Assembly (NCBI GenBank): GCA_943326025.2
Contig: CALPRR020000063.1
Coordinates: 1-11,939, forward strand
Length of the DNA: 11,939 bases
Reading direction: 5' to 3'
Source of the DNA: Candidatus Kuenenia stuttgartensis
Lineage (GTDB): Bacteria > Bacteroidota > Bacteroidia > Flavobacteriales_D > Crocinitomicaceae
Part shown: positions 1 through 7,409 of the stretch, piece after piece
Position numbering within the stretch: the stretch's first letter is position 1
How the letters are laid out: each line of letters begins with the position of its first letter
Notes under the pieces: model-generated
Databases searched by the model: none
Told to the model about the DNA's origin: nothing
What the model saw: the letters and a program-made list of their open reading frames with translations, nothing else
Made by a program: the position numbers and the translations under genes

Positions 1-1218
1 ACTAATAGTATCACACCTACCTTTACACAACTAGGTGCATATTGCTTAAATTCAACTCCGGCAGCTCTTCCAGCTTCATCAACGAATGCAACGGCGATTA
101 CTGGTACTTGGAGTCCTGCTTCGATTAGTACTGCGACACTTGGAAATACTACTTATACGTTTACTCCTGCTACTGGTCAATGTGCTGGAAATACAACAAT
201 GGTTATTAATGTAACAAACAGTATTACACCAACATTCACACAATTAGGGCCTTACTGTTTAAATTCAACACAAGTTACACTACCTTTGGCGTCAACAAAC
301 AATCCTGCAATTAGTGGAACTTGGAATACAGCATCAATTTCAACAACTACAGCCGGAACAACAAGCTATACATTCACACCATCAAGTGGACAATGTGCGG
401 GAACAACAACAATGGATATAGAAATAAATCCTCTACCTGTTGTTTCATTTAATGCGAGTCCAGTAAGTGGATGTTCACCATTAAAAACAGCATTTACGAA
501 TAATTCTACAGATGTTCAATCTGTTGTTTGGAATTTTGGAAACGGCCAAACTTCAACTTTATTAAATCCAATTGACATTGTATATGTTCAAAGTGGTTGT
601 TATGATGTAACATTAACCGTTATTTCTACTGATCAATGTACAAATACTTTAACTCAAAATGATATTGTTTGTGTTGATATTTCGCCAATTGCTGATTTTA
701 CATCATCTAATTCAATTATTTCAAGTGAAAATTCAACGATCACATTTCTAAATCAATCAGAGAATGCAACAACATATAGTTGGAATTTTGGTGATGGTTC
801 TAATTCTACATTAACAAGTCCTTCTCATAACTTCAACACATCAAATAATCAGAATTTCACAATTGAATTAATTGCTTATTCACAAAATGGTTGTACTGAT
901 ACTAGTTATACGGTAATACAAATAGAAGAAGATGAGATTTATTATGTACCCAATTCATTTACTCCAGATGGTAATGAGTTTAATAATATTTTTAAACCTG
1001 TTTTTAATAATCAAATAAGTGAAGAAAATTATTCATTATTAATCTTTAACCGATGGGGAGAACTAATTTTCGAATCTAATGAGAAAAACAAAGGATGGGA
1101 TGGAACATATAATAACGAAAAGTGTAAAAACGACACATACACTTGGAAAATAATATTCTCAAATATTAAAAATGATGACCGAAAAGAAATCGTAGGACAC
1201 GTAAACTTATTAAACTAA
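1..1218 (+). CDS. C-terminal part of a large T9SS type B secreted repeat protein (5' partial)
   Basis: The reading frame is open from base 1 to the TAA at 1216-1218, giving 405 visible residues; an internal ATG at 199 sits mid-repeat and is not a credible start, so the gene begins left of the window. In order: two Ig-like repeats of 71 residues (about 4-145), each with two cysteines; a PKD domain (about 146-226, WNFGNG at 177-182); a second PKD domain (about 228-309, WNFGDG at 261-266); and a C-terminal gliding-motility-associated (CHU_C, T9SS type B) sorting domain (about 315-405) with PNSFTPDG, NRWGE at 350-354 and GWDG at 365-368. Family knowledge: such proteins cross the outer membrane through T9SS and are shown on the surface or released. 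An adhesin role is inferred from architecture only. It ends tail to tail with the next gene, one base apart, with no visible terminator. The sorting-domain assignment is firm; the specific function is unknown. Confidence 0.9.
   Translation, partial: TNSITPTFTQLGAYCLNSTPAALPASSTNATAITGTWSPASISTATLGNTTYTFTPATGQCAGNTTMVINVTNSITPTFTQLGPYCLNSTQVTLPLASTNNPAISGTWNTASISTTTAGTTSYTFTPSSGQCAGTTTMDIEINPLPVVSFNASPVSGCSPLKTAFTNNSTDVQSVVWNFGNGQTSTLLNPIDIVYVQSGCYDVTLTVISTDQCTNTLTQNDIVCVDISPIADFTSSNSIISSENSTITFLNQSENATTYSWNFGDGSNSTLTSPSHNFNTSNNQNFTIELIAYSQNGCTDTSYTVIQIEEDEIYYVPNSFTPDGNEFNNIFKPVFNNQISEENYSLLIFNRWGELIFESNEKNKGWDGTYNNEKCKNDTYTWKIIFSNIKNDDRKEIVGHVNLLN
10..435 (+). repeat. Two tandem 213-bp (71-residue) Ig-like repeats inside the coding region
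   Basis: Two in-frame copies, 10-222 and 223-435, both begin ITPTFTQLG, continue with YCLNST, and share GTW, ASIST, YTFTP and GQCAG blocks. By hand count 47 of 71 residues match, with most differences in the last seven residues. Each copy holds two cysteines, at repeat positions 12 and 58. Synonymous codon use differs sharply between copies: threonine in copy 1 up to base 198 is 8 ACT, 3 ACG, 1 ACC and 5 ACA, while copy 2 has 16 ACA and 2 ACT. The array probably continues upstream out of the window, because copy 1 begins almost at base 1. Confidence 0.85.
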
Positions 1219-1219
1219 A

Positions 1220-3070
1220 TCACTTAATAAGCGTTACAAAACCAATAAATCTCTTTTCTTCTAACTTATCTGAAATACAATTTACAACATAGGTATAAAT
1301 TCCATCTGGTGAGAGCTCACCGGTGGAATTTTTACCATCCCAAGATAAATGATCTTGTGTAAAGTTAAAAACAACTTCACCCCAACGATTTATAATAAGC
1401 CCATCTTGTACTTTTCCTCCTGTTACAATGATTTTAAACTCATTATTAACATTTCCTCCATCAGGATTAAAAGCGTTTGGTATAAAGACTAAAAATGGAT
1501 CAGTATCACAAATTTCTTCTATTAAATTAATTGTGTTTTTATAAAAACAACCATTAGCGTCTTTGATTAAAGTATAATATATCCCTGGCTTTTTAATCCA
1601 TTCTCCGTCAACACTAATAGAATCATAAATGCAAAACGATTTATATTCAGTTAAATCTTTTATATCATAAAAAGATAATTGAATAGAATGAATACTATCA
1701 CATCCATTCAATCCTATATATGAGTTAGAATAAGTCCCTATATCATTAACCCAATTATTATATATTAATATAGAATCACCTGGACAAATTTGTTTTGATT
1801 CATTCGTTATTTGAGATGAACATGGATTTAAAACATTTATTGAAATACATGAATTTGTTGAACATTGACCTGAAGCTACAGCATAACAAATTTCAAACAA
1901 ACCAATACCTGAAATAGTAGGATTAAAAACACCTGAAGAACTGATACATAAATTACAATTTGAAGTCCATGCACCGGAATTTTGATTTGAAATTAATTGA
2001 ATAGGATTATCTGTTAAATAAACATCACCAACAGAATTAATTACTACTTGGTTTAGCAGGGCTCCACTTTGAATAGTCAGCGTAATAGTTGAAGATATTG
2101 GGCAATTTTCTATACTTGTTACTGTTACAGTGTGATCTCCTGGACATAAATTAGAATTAGTCTGAAGAGTTGAACCATTTGACCATAAATAGGAATAATT
2201 AGAAACACCATTAACTACAGAAACACTAGCTTCTCCATTACATAATCCTGAACATGTTTCATTTTGTACAAAAGTATTCAAGGAAAGTTGAGGTGTTAGT
2301 CCACATTGCGGATTCATTGAACCAATCCATTCATCATTCTCAAGACTATTTGCTCTCCCTGGCGTTTCATCAACACCTACATCTCCAGCTATCCAATTTG
2401 ATTGATTATTCCAATCATTCGAAATTAAATTCTTGAATGAATAAACTTTAGACGATGCTGAACCTGAAAAATAAATAATTGAACCATTAGTATTATTACC
2501 CCAACTTACAGCATGCAAAGGTGTTCCATTGATCTGTAAATTTGGGATTTGAAATGAATCATTTGAATTACTCATCGCTAATGGAGACCAATTAGCTCCA
2601 CTAACCCAATTATTATTTGGCGGATATAAATTAGTTATTGTAGAAGGACTATTAACATTTGTCACTTCCAATAAAGTTGATGATGCAGGAATGATTAATC
2701 GGCAATTTCCATCGGTTAATGAAATGTCATCAGGAGGCAAAGCAATATTTCTATCTGCTTCATTATAAATGACAATATATGTACCTTGAGGAATTGCTGA
2801 CCAAAGAATATTATCAGCAAATCGAACTGCTCCTGAAGCAATTCCTGTTCCTGAACCAGTTGCAAAATAACCATTATTATCATCAATAATAACTTTCCTT
2901 AAATCAATCGAAGGTACAGGCGAATTACAAGTTTGAATTCCTATCACAACAAATTCAACATACTCAGCTGAATTTGTTCCTTGAGAAACTTCATTGATGA
3001 TTAATTGTTGAGAAAAAGTAAAAGTGATTAAGAATAAGATTAGAATAAATGATAAACCTATACGAATCAT
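1220..3070 (-). CDS. Secreted lamin-tail-domain-like protein with T9SS type B sorting domain
   Basis: I chose the ATG at 3068-3070 (616 residues). A TTG four codons upstream (3080-3082) is in frame but less likely, because the ATG directly precedes a clean signal peptide (MIRIG, a hydrophobic run, then FTFSQ, about residues 1-21). Residues about 22-245 resemble a lamin tail domain: LIINEVSQG with YVEFVVIG at the start and TPGRANS near the end, a common closing motif of that family. About 270-335 is a SprB-type repeat (CNGEASVSVVNG, YLWSNGST, CPGDHTVTV). About 415-520 holds two cysteine-containing modules of the ICPGDS...GCDSI kind. About 531-616 is a type B sorting domain with IPNAFNPDGG, INRWGE and WDG. 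The product should be exported by Sec and then T9SS to the cell surface; its ligand is unknown. The TGA stop at 1220-1222 lies one base from the stop of the convergent gene. No SprF-like gene is adjacent. Confidence 0.88.
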   Translation of the reverse strand: MIRIGLSFILILFLITFTFSQQLIINEVSQGTNSAEYVEFVVIGIQTCNSPVPSIDLRKVIIDDNNGYFATGSGTGIASGAVRFADNILWSAIPQGTYIVIYNEADRNIALPPDDISLTDGNCRLIIPASSTLLEVTNVNSPSTITNLYPPNNNWVSGANWSPLAMSNSNDSFQIPNLQINGTPLHAVSWGNNTNGSIIYFSGSASSKVYSFKNLISNDWNNQSNWIAGDVGVDETPGRANSLENDEWIGSMNPQCGLTPQLSLNTFVQNETCSGLCNGEASVSVVNGVSNYSYLWSNGSTLQTNSNLCPGDHTVTVTSIENCPISSTITLTIQSGALLNQVVINSVGDVYLTDNPIQLISNQNSGAWTSNCNLCISSSGVFNPTISGIGLFEICYAVASGQCSTNSCISINVLNPCSSQITNESKQICPGDSILIYNNWVNDIGTYSNSYIGLNGCDSIHSIQLSFYDIKDLTEYKSFCIYDSISVDGEWIKKPGIYYTLIKDANGCFYKNTINLIEEICDTDPFLVFIPNAFNPDGGNVNNEFKIIVTGGKVQDGLIINRWGEVVFNFTQDHLSWDGKNSTGELSPDGIYTYVVNCISDKLEEKRFIGFVTLIK

Positions 3071-3297
3071 AAAATTGACCAATGTCTATTTTATTTTTAT
3101 TGGTTTCAGTTCATAGTCAAAGACTAAACTTCAAGGGTTACAATAAAAATATGATTCAAATTTAATTGAAAAGAACAAACGATTTAATTATATTTTTAAA
3201 AACATAATACTAAACCGATATATTGTTTAAAATTTAATTTTTGGTTTATAAATATTTAATTTAATGGGAGTTGTAATATTATCACAAAAGTTGATTT
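3071..3297. other. AT-rich intergenic region with a weak promoter candidate
   Basis: This 227-base gap separates two minus-strand genes. It has no convincing ORF. Reading the minus strand, TAAATTTG at 3164-3157 fits the Bacteroidota -7 consensus TAnnTTTG and would give a leader of roughly 80 bases for the lamin-tail-like gene. The nearest TTTG upstream (3179-3176) is only 11 bases away, too close for a normal -33 element, so the promoter call is weak. I found no strong GC-rich hairpin with a T-run that would end the beta-helix gene upstream; only a 6-bp stem (3211-3216 with 3243-3248) with a long loop is visible. Confidence 0.35.
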
Positions 3298-4914
3298 TTA
3301 ATTCTTAAATACTTTTAATGATGTACCATCTTCAAAACATTTCAAATAAACTCCTGAAGGAGAATTTTCATAATCAACTTGTTGACCTAATTGATTTTTA
3401 TAAACGAAATTAGAATTTCCAAAATTAGATTTCAATGAAATAGGAGAATATTTTTTTATTTTACCATTTAAATCAACTTGAATTAATTTATAGTATGATA
3501 CATTCGAATTAATCTCATAATCTGTAAAATTATAATTTACAATTCGATGAGAATTCCCTTGACCTTTAACACGATCAATAACTATCCAATTTATTCCATC
3601 TATTGATTTTTCCAAAACAAAATAATCATTATCACATTCTGATGCTGTTGACCAAAAAATAAAATTTGAATTACTACTAACTTCTCCGTTAAAATTTAAT
3701 AATTCTATTGGCAATAATACTCCATTTGATTCGAATGCACCTGCATCAGGATTATTTACTCTTGAATAATTTCTTATATCATCTGAAGGAGCTCCTAAAA
3801 GATTACCAAAATCTATTGAACGTGATCCAGATGCCAATGAATAATCATCTGAAGCAATATTATTTAATTGAGGGTCTGAAGTTGATGAATTAGTTGGAGT
3901 AAATCCTGAAACACTAGTATAAAAAGAATAATCTAAAGTTACAGTTCCATAATTACGTACTACATCTCTCCAAGTATTGCCATAAATAATGCAATTTTTC
4001 AATGTTGAATTAGTTCCTGTATATACACCTCCACAATAAGATGATTGAGCTGTATTGTTATAAACTGTGCAATTCGTCATTGATAAAGTTGTATTCTTGT
4101 TTGTATAATCTATCCACAAAGCACCATGACCTCCAGAAGATGTTATGTTATTCTTATAAAGTAAACAATTGGTGAAAGTAACAGAACTTCCAGCACCAGC
4201 TAAAATAGAAAATGCAGAACCACTTCCACCTGAAGTATTTGAATATAATTTACACTTTACAAAAGTCATGTCAATATCTTGTGTTGATTCAACTAATACT
4301 GCGCCTGAATTAGGATTATTAGAATTACAAATCGTCACATTAGACAAACTAATAGTTGCAGGTGCTGAATAATTTTTTATATGGATAGTGCCACCACCAC
4401 CAGATGCCGGTGCATCACAATTATCAAAAAAACAATAAGACAAACTCAATCCAGTAACCCCATCAATCCAACATCTAATTCCCGAACCTCCTTCGTTAGA
4501 ACCTGTTGATGATGCTTTGTAATTCAAAACTTTAATTCTAGAAATAGTAATATTATCATTATTAGCATCAGAAATTGTTAACCAACCCGCTGTTTGGTTA
4601 GAAGAAAAAATTGAAGATGGAACACCTGCTACTAGAGGTGCACCTGATATACTAAAGCCCTCATCATTAGATCCAACTGAAATACCTTTTTCAGAATAAG
4701 TACCGGCTGCAACATTAATAATGTCTCCAGCACCTAAATTGTATGTAGAAAAAACACTAGCTAATGTTAATTTAGGTGAACCAACTGTAGTGCCCAAATT
4801 GGAATCGCTTCCAGAAGTACTTATATAATAATTAGCACTAAAGGCAGATAATTTAACTAAAGATAAAAAAATGATTATTAAAACAGTTTTTTTATTTAAG
4901 CTCAATAGTTTCAT
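3298..4914 (-). CDS. Secreted right-handed parallel beta-helix protein with short T9SS-like C-terminal tail
   Basis: The 538-residue product starts at ATG 4914-4912 and has a signal peptide (residues about 1-27, MKLLSLNKK then a hydrophobic stretch to SAFSA). YYISTSGSDSNLGT and DIINVAAGTYSE (29-75) mark the usual opening of secreted parallel beta-helix (DUF1565/pectate-lyase-like) proteins. About 110-335 carries irregular helix rungs with recurring Asn-Cys-x-hydrophobic-Tyr motifs (NCLLYKNN, NCTVYNNT, NCIIYGNT). About 356-396 matches the choice-of-anchor Q motif (DYSLASGSRSIDFG ... NPDAGAFE). About 401-495 is the T9SS-associated LPIELLNF ... EKSIDGINW module, and 503-538 (VYKNQLGQQV ... SPSGVYLKCF ... 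KVFKN) looks like an abbreviated type A sorting domain, roughly half the usual 70-80 residues. No catalytic residues of polysaccharide lyases can be identified, so carbohydrate binding or cleavage is only a possibility. It is probably transcribed alone, as the intergenic regions on both sides are over 200 bases. Confidence 0.85.
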   Translation of the reverse strand: MKLLSLNKKTVLIIIFLSLVKLSAFSANYYISTSGSDSNLGTTVGSPKLTLASVFSTYNLGAGDIINVAAGTYSEKGISVGSNDEGFSISGAPLVAGVPSSIFSSNQTAGWLTISDANNDNITISRIKVLNYKASSTGSNEGGSGIRCWIDGVTGLSLSYCFFDNCDAPASGGGGTIHIKNYSAPATISLSNVTICNSNNPNSGAVLVESTQDIDMTFVKCKLYSNTSGGSGSAFSILAGAGSSVTFTNCLLYKNNITSSGGHGALWIDYTNKNTTLSMTNCTVYNNTAQSSYCGGVYTGTNSTLKNCIIYGNTWRDVVRNYGTVTLDYSFYTSVSGFTPTNSSTSDPQLNNIASDDYSLASGSRSIDFGNLLGAPSDDIRNYSRVNNPDAGAFESNGVLLPIELLNFNGEVSSNSNFIFWSTASECDNDYFVLEKSIDGINWIVIDRVKGQGNSHRIVNYNFTDYEINSNVSYYKLIQVDLNGKIKKYSPISLKSNFGNSNFVYKNQLGQQVDYENSPSGVYLKCFEDGTSLKVFKN

Positions 4915-4961
4915 AGTAATTTGTTGAAGTAGTAATAAATAGTTAATGCTTTTAGATTATA

Positions 4962-4991
4962 CAAAATTACAGCATGTTATATCGAAATAAA
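4962..4991 (-). promoter_or_regulatory. Candidate Bacteroidota-type promoter of the beta-helix gene
   Basis: On the minus strand, TAATTTTG at 4969-4962 matches the Bacteroidota -7 consensus TAnnTTTG exactly. TTTA at 4991-4988, 18 bases upstream, matches three of four bases of the TTTG -33 element. The ATG at 4914 would then follow a leader of about 40 bases. In such AT-rich DNA a match of this kind can arise by chance, so the call rests mainly on its position just after a terminator and before a gene. Confidence 0.4.
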
Positions 4992-5066
4992 AAAAATCTA
5001 CGTCAGCGGTTTGATATTACAGTAAAATGTTGCGAATGGGGTCAAATGTTAAAATCAATATAAGCA

Positions 5067-5104
5067 TAAATACTTACTTCAGGATACGCCCAAGTATGCA
5101 TTTA
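5067..5104 (-). other. Imperfect inverted repeat, 13-bp arms, in intergenic DNA
   Basis: Arms 5067-5079 and 5092-5104 pair around a 12-base loop. Read on the minus strand the stem has one G-U wobble and one A-A mismatch; on the plus strand the wobble position becomes an A-C mismatch, so the fold favours minus-strand RNA. No T-run follows, so it is not a standard intrinsic terminator. It lies upstream of the beta-helix promoter candidate. It could be a protein-binding palindrome, an RNA end, or chance. Confidence 0.3.
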
Positions 5105-5226
5105 AAGAAATATTAATATAATATCACACTACTTGTTAAAAAATGATTTCAAGTGAATGGTTATGTGTTTTTGAGACATTTTAAAAAATTAATCTTACGA
5201 AATAAGCGATTCATCGAATTGCTATT

Positions 5227-5267
5227 AAAACAATGAAGGCCGTTTATTACTAAACAGCCTTACATTG
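5227..5267 (-). terminator. Intrinsic terminator after the adhesin-PorP/SprF-OmpA unit
   Basis: On the minus strand, an 11-bp stem (5261-5251 with 5246-5236) closes a 4-base loop and is extended by five more pairs (5267-5263 with 5235-5231) past a single bulged base at 5262. The one irregular pair is a G-U wobble on the minus strand but a C-A mismatch on the plus strand, so the hairpin works better for leftward transcription. Four Ts (5230-5227) follow directly. It begins 17 bases after the TAG stop of the OmpA-like gene, the right place to end that transcript. Confidence 0.85.
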
Positions 5268-5284
5268 TTAATGTAATATTATGA

Positions 5285-7393
5285 CTACAATACTTTTATT
5301 TCAGTTCTTCTATTTTTCTGGTGCTCATCTTCTGTACAAGTCACACCATTTTTACAACGGTTAATTAACTTCGTCTCACCATAACCTTTTGCAACAATGT
5401 TATTTTTATTAATACCTATTGATATCAAATAATCAACACAACTTTGAGCTCTTTGTTGAGACAACACTAAATTTCTAGCATCACCACCTCTACTATCAGT
5501 ATGAGAACTCAATTCCACTTTTAATTTAGGATTCTCTTTTAAGAATTCAGCTAACTTATCAAGTTCAACTTTACTTTCAGGTCTTAATGTTGCTTTTCCA
5601 AAATCATAGAAAACATTCTCAATTGCAATTGTAGTTCCTTTAGAAATGAATTTTAATTCAATATCCTGTTTCATTAATGAATCTTTACTAACAGTACTAA
5701 TTTCTGAATTACCATCAAAATAACCTTGGTGAGAAGAATGAGTCTCAAATAATTTATTACGCTCTAATTCAGTACTAAAATAACCTTTATCATCTGCAGT
5801 AAAAGTTTTTTCTTCACCAGTAACATCATCCTTTATTACTACTTTTGAAAAAGGAATTGGTTTCTTAGATTTTTGATCTATTACTGTAGCATTGATTGTA
5901 ATGTATTTAGATTGTAAAGTAAGTTTTTTAAATGTAGTATCACTTTCAACTTTATCTTTTGTTGAAAATGTTTCTTTTAAAGGGAAAAATCGATCGTTGT
6001 TTATTTCAAATGTAAAATCTTCATTTTTTTCTGTTTTAAATTCAAAATTACCATCTTTGTCGGCATACAAAGTATCAATAATGTTTCCATTTTCTTTAAC
6101 AACAATTGGTATTAATGCCAAATCCTCTTTACCTTTAAAGTCAGCTACTAATTCTCCTTTCAATACAAACTCAGCTGTTTTTACAAGAACTGAATAAATA
6201 TGATCAATAATTCCAATTCTATTAGAAGACATATATCCAAACTTACCTGTTTTATCTAAAACTAACGAGAAGTCATCTAGATTTGAATTGATTCCAGAAC
6301 CTAAATTTTTCAAATTTGATGGTTTTTCATTATCATATGTAACTGAGAATAAATCCAATCCTCCTAAACCTGCTTGACCATTACTAGCAAAATACAATTT
6401 ATTCTTTTGAAAGAATGGAAACATTTCATTTTGAGAAGTATTAATATAACCCCCTGCATTGATAGGTTCTGACCATCCATCAGATGTTTTTAAGCAATAC
6501 CAAATATCTGCATTACCTTGTCCTCCTTTTCTATTCGAACTAAACCATAATTTATTTCCATCTTCAGACAAGAATGGTTGTGCTGTAAATAATGAATCTG
6601 AATTGTATTTGAAAGCAACCTCTTTATCAGACTTTTCATCATATATAAAAATCCCTGTAGTTGTCAATTGGTTATTCTTTTTAGCATCAAAATTTCTAGC
6701 AAAATACCATAATTTATTTATGCTATCATAACAAGCGGTACCGTCATGTCTTGATGACTTCAAAAAATTTAATGTTTCAATCTTATTTTTCTTATTTAAT
6801 AAATAAATATTTAAAAATGCTGAATTATCATATGACCAATCTTTTGCTGCTAAATCTCTTGCAGAAGAGAAAACTATTCCATTTGGATGAAAAAAAGCAC
6901 CAAAATCTCCTTTGTTTGAATTAAAATCTACTTCTTTTATTTTAAATTTAGAAGAATCTTTTACGATATCGTCCCAAATTTTGCCATCAAAATATAATTT
7001 TGCTAAATCTAACTTATTAGCTCCGTTTGAAATAACAATGCCTTTAAAAATTAATTCTTTTGCTTTTGAATAATTTGAAGTTAATAAGCTTAGTTGAAAA
7101 AAATGATATGCGTCTTCATTACTAAAATTTTTAGTTGAACTCAACTTATCCATAGTTGAATAAGCAAATGAATAGTCCTTGCTTTTTTCTGCAGAAATAA
7201 CAGCATCTTTGTAAACTGATTCAAATAAATCAATTTTTAAATGATCTTTTTCTATTAATTCTTTATAAATAGGAGTTGCTTCCGCAAATCTATAACTTTT
7301 AAAATAATGTTCTGCTTGATTTACTTTTAAATTCTGACTAAATAAATTTAATGTAAAAAACACTAAACCTATCAATGTATATATAACTTTCAT
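5285..7393 (-). CDS. PorE-like OmpA family protein (TPR, PD40 propeller, carboxypeptidase-regulatory-like domains, OmpA C-terminus)
   Basis: The product has 702 residues, ATG at 7393-7391, TAG stop. A signal peptide (about 1-20, MKVIYTLIGL ... NLFSQ) lacks a lipobox cysteine. About 21-140 is helical and TPR-like (AEHYFKSYRFAEATPIYKEL). About 160-400 is a PD40/WD40-like propeller with FFHPNGIVFSSARD, SEDGNKLWFSSNRKGGQGNA, KNKLYFASNGQAGLGGLDLF and GKFGYMSSNR blades. About 410-490 and 497-580 look like two carboxypeptidase-regulatory-like beta domains. About 588-702 is the OmpA peptidoglycan-binding domain: SHTDSRG with D633, LSQQRA with R648 (15 apart, as for D271 and R286 of E. coli OmpA), GYGE and NRRTEI. 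This domain order matches PorE (PG1058) of Porphyromonas gingivalis, a T9SS outer-membrane-associated component, but paralogues are common in Bacteroidota, so I do not assign the symbol. It should sit in the periplasm tethering an outer-membrane complex to peptidoglycan. It starts 16 bases after the PorP/SprF gene, indicating co-transcription. Confidence 0.92.
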   Translation of the reverse strand: MKVIYTLIGLVFFTLNLFSQNLKVNQAEHYFKSYRFAEATPIYKELIEKDHLKIDLFESVYKDAVISAEKSKDYSFAYSTMDKLSSTKNFSNEDAYHFFQLSLLTSNYSKAKELIFKGIVISNGANKLDLAKLYFDGKIWDDIVKDSSKFKIKEVDFNSNKGDFGAFFHPNGIVFSSARDLAAKDWSYDNSAFLNIYLLNKKNKIETLNFLKSSRHDGTACYDSINKLWYFARNFDAKKNNQLTTTGIFIYDEKSDKEVAFKYNSDSLFTAQPFLSEDGNKLWFSSNRKGGQGNADIWYCLKTSDGWSEPINAGGYINTSQNEMFPFFQKNKLYFASNGQAGLGGLDLFSVTYDNEKPSNLKNLGSGINSNLDDFSLVLDKTGKFGYMSSNRIGIIDHIYSVLVKTAEFVLKGELVADFKGKEDLALIPIVVKENGNIIDTLYADKDGNFEFKTEKNEDFTFEINNDRFFPLKETFSTKDKVESDTTFKKLTLQSKYITINATVIDQKSKKPIPFSKVVIKDDVTGEEKTFTADDKGYFSTELERNKLFETHSSHQGYFDGNSEISTVSKDSLMKQDIELKFISKGTTIAIENVFYDFGKATLRPESKVELDKLAEFLKENPKLKVELSSHTDSRGGDARNLVLSQQRAQSCVDYLISIGINKNNIVAKGYGETKLINRCKNGVTCTEDEHQKNRRTEIKVL

Positions 7394-7409
7394 AAAAATT
7401 TCTTACAAA

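Larger units (their letters stand above)
4915..5284. other. 370-base intergenic region: promoter candidate, hairpin, terminator
   Basis: This gap lies between the beta-helix gene and the OmpA-like gene, both on the minus strand. From right to left it holds a strong minus-strand terminator (5267-5227), about 120 bases with nothing I can name, an imperfect 13-bp stem-loop (5104-5067), and a promoter candidate (4991-4962) about 50 bases before the beta-helix start. I find no convincing small ORF or tRNA-like fold. The partition fits transcription stopping after the OmpA-like gene and restarting for the beta-helix gene. Confidence 0.55.

Noticed and set aside
199..201. ATG at 199 as the true start of the first gene
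   Set aside because: It falls inside a repeat, the frame is open upstream to base 1, and an upstream repeat copy is in the same frame. There is no signal peptide after it.
3080..3082. TTG at 3082 as start of the lamin-tail-like gene
   Set aside because: An ATG four codons later directly precedes a normal signal peptide; the extra four residues add nothing recognisable.
3211..3248. Possible terminator after the beta-helix gene
   Set aside because: Only a 6-bp AT-rich stem with a 26-base loop could be drawn and no T-run follows closely, so it does not support a terminator call.
5892..6731. Plus-strand open frames of about 90-100 codons opposite the OmpA-like gene
   Set aside because: They lie wholly inside a well-supported minus-strand gene and resemble no known family.
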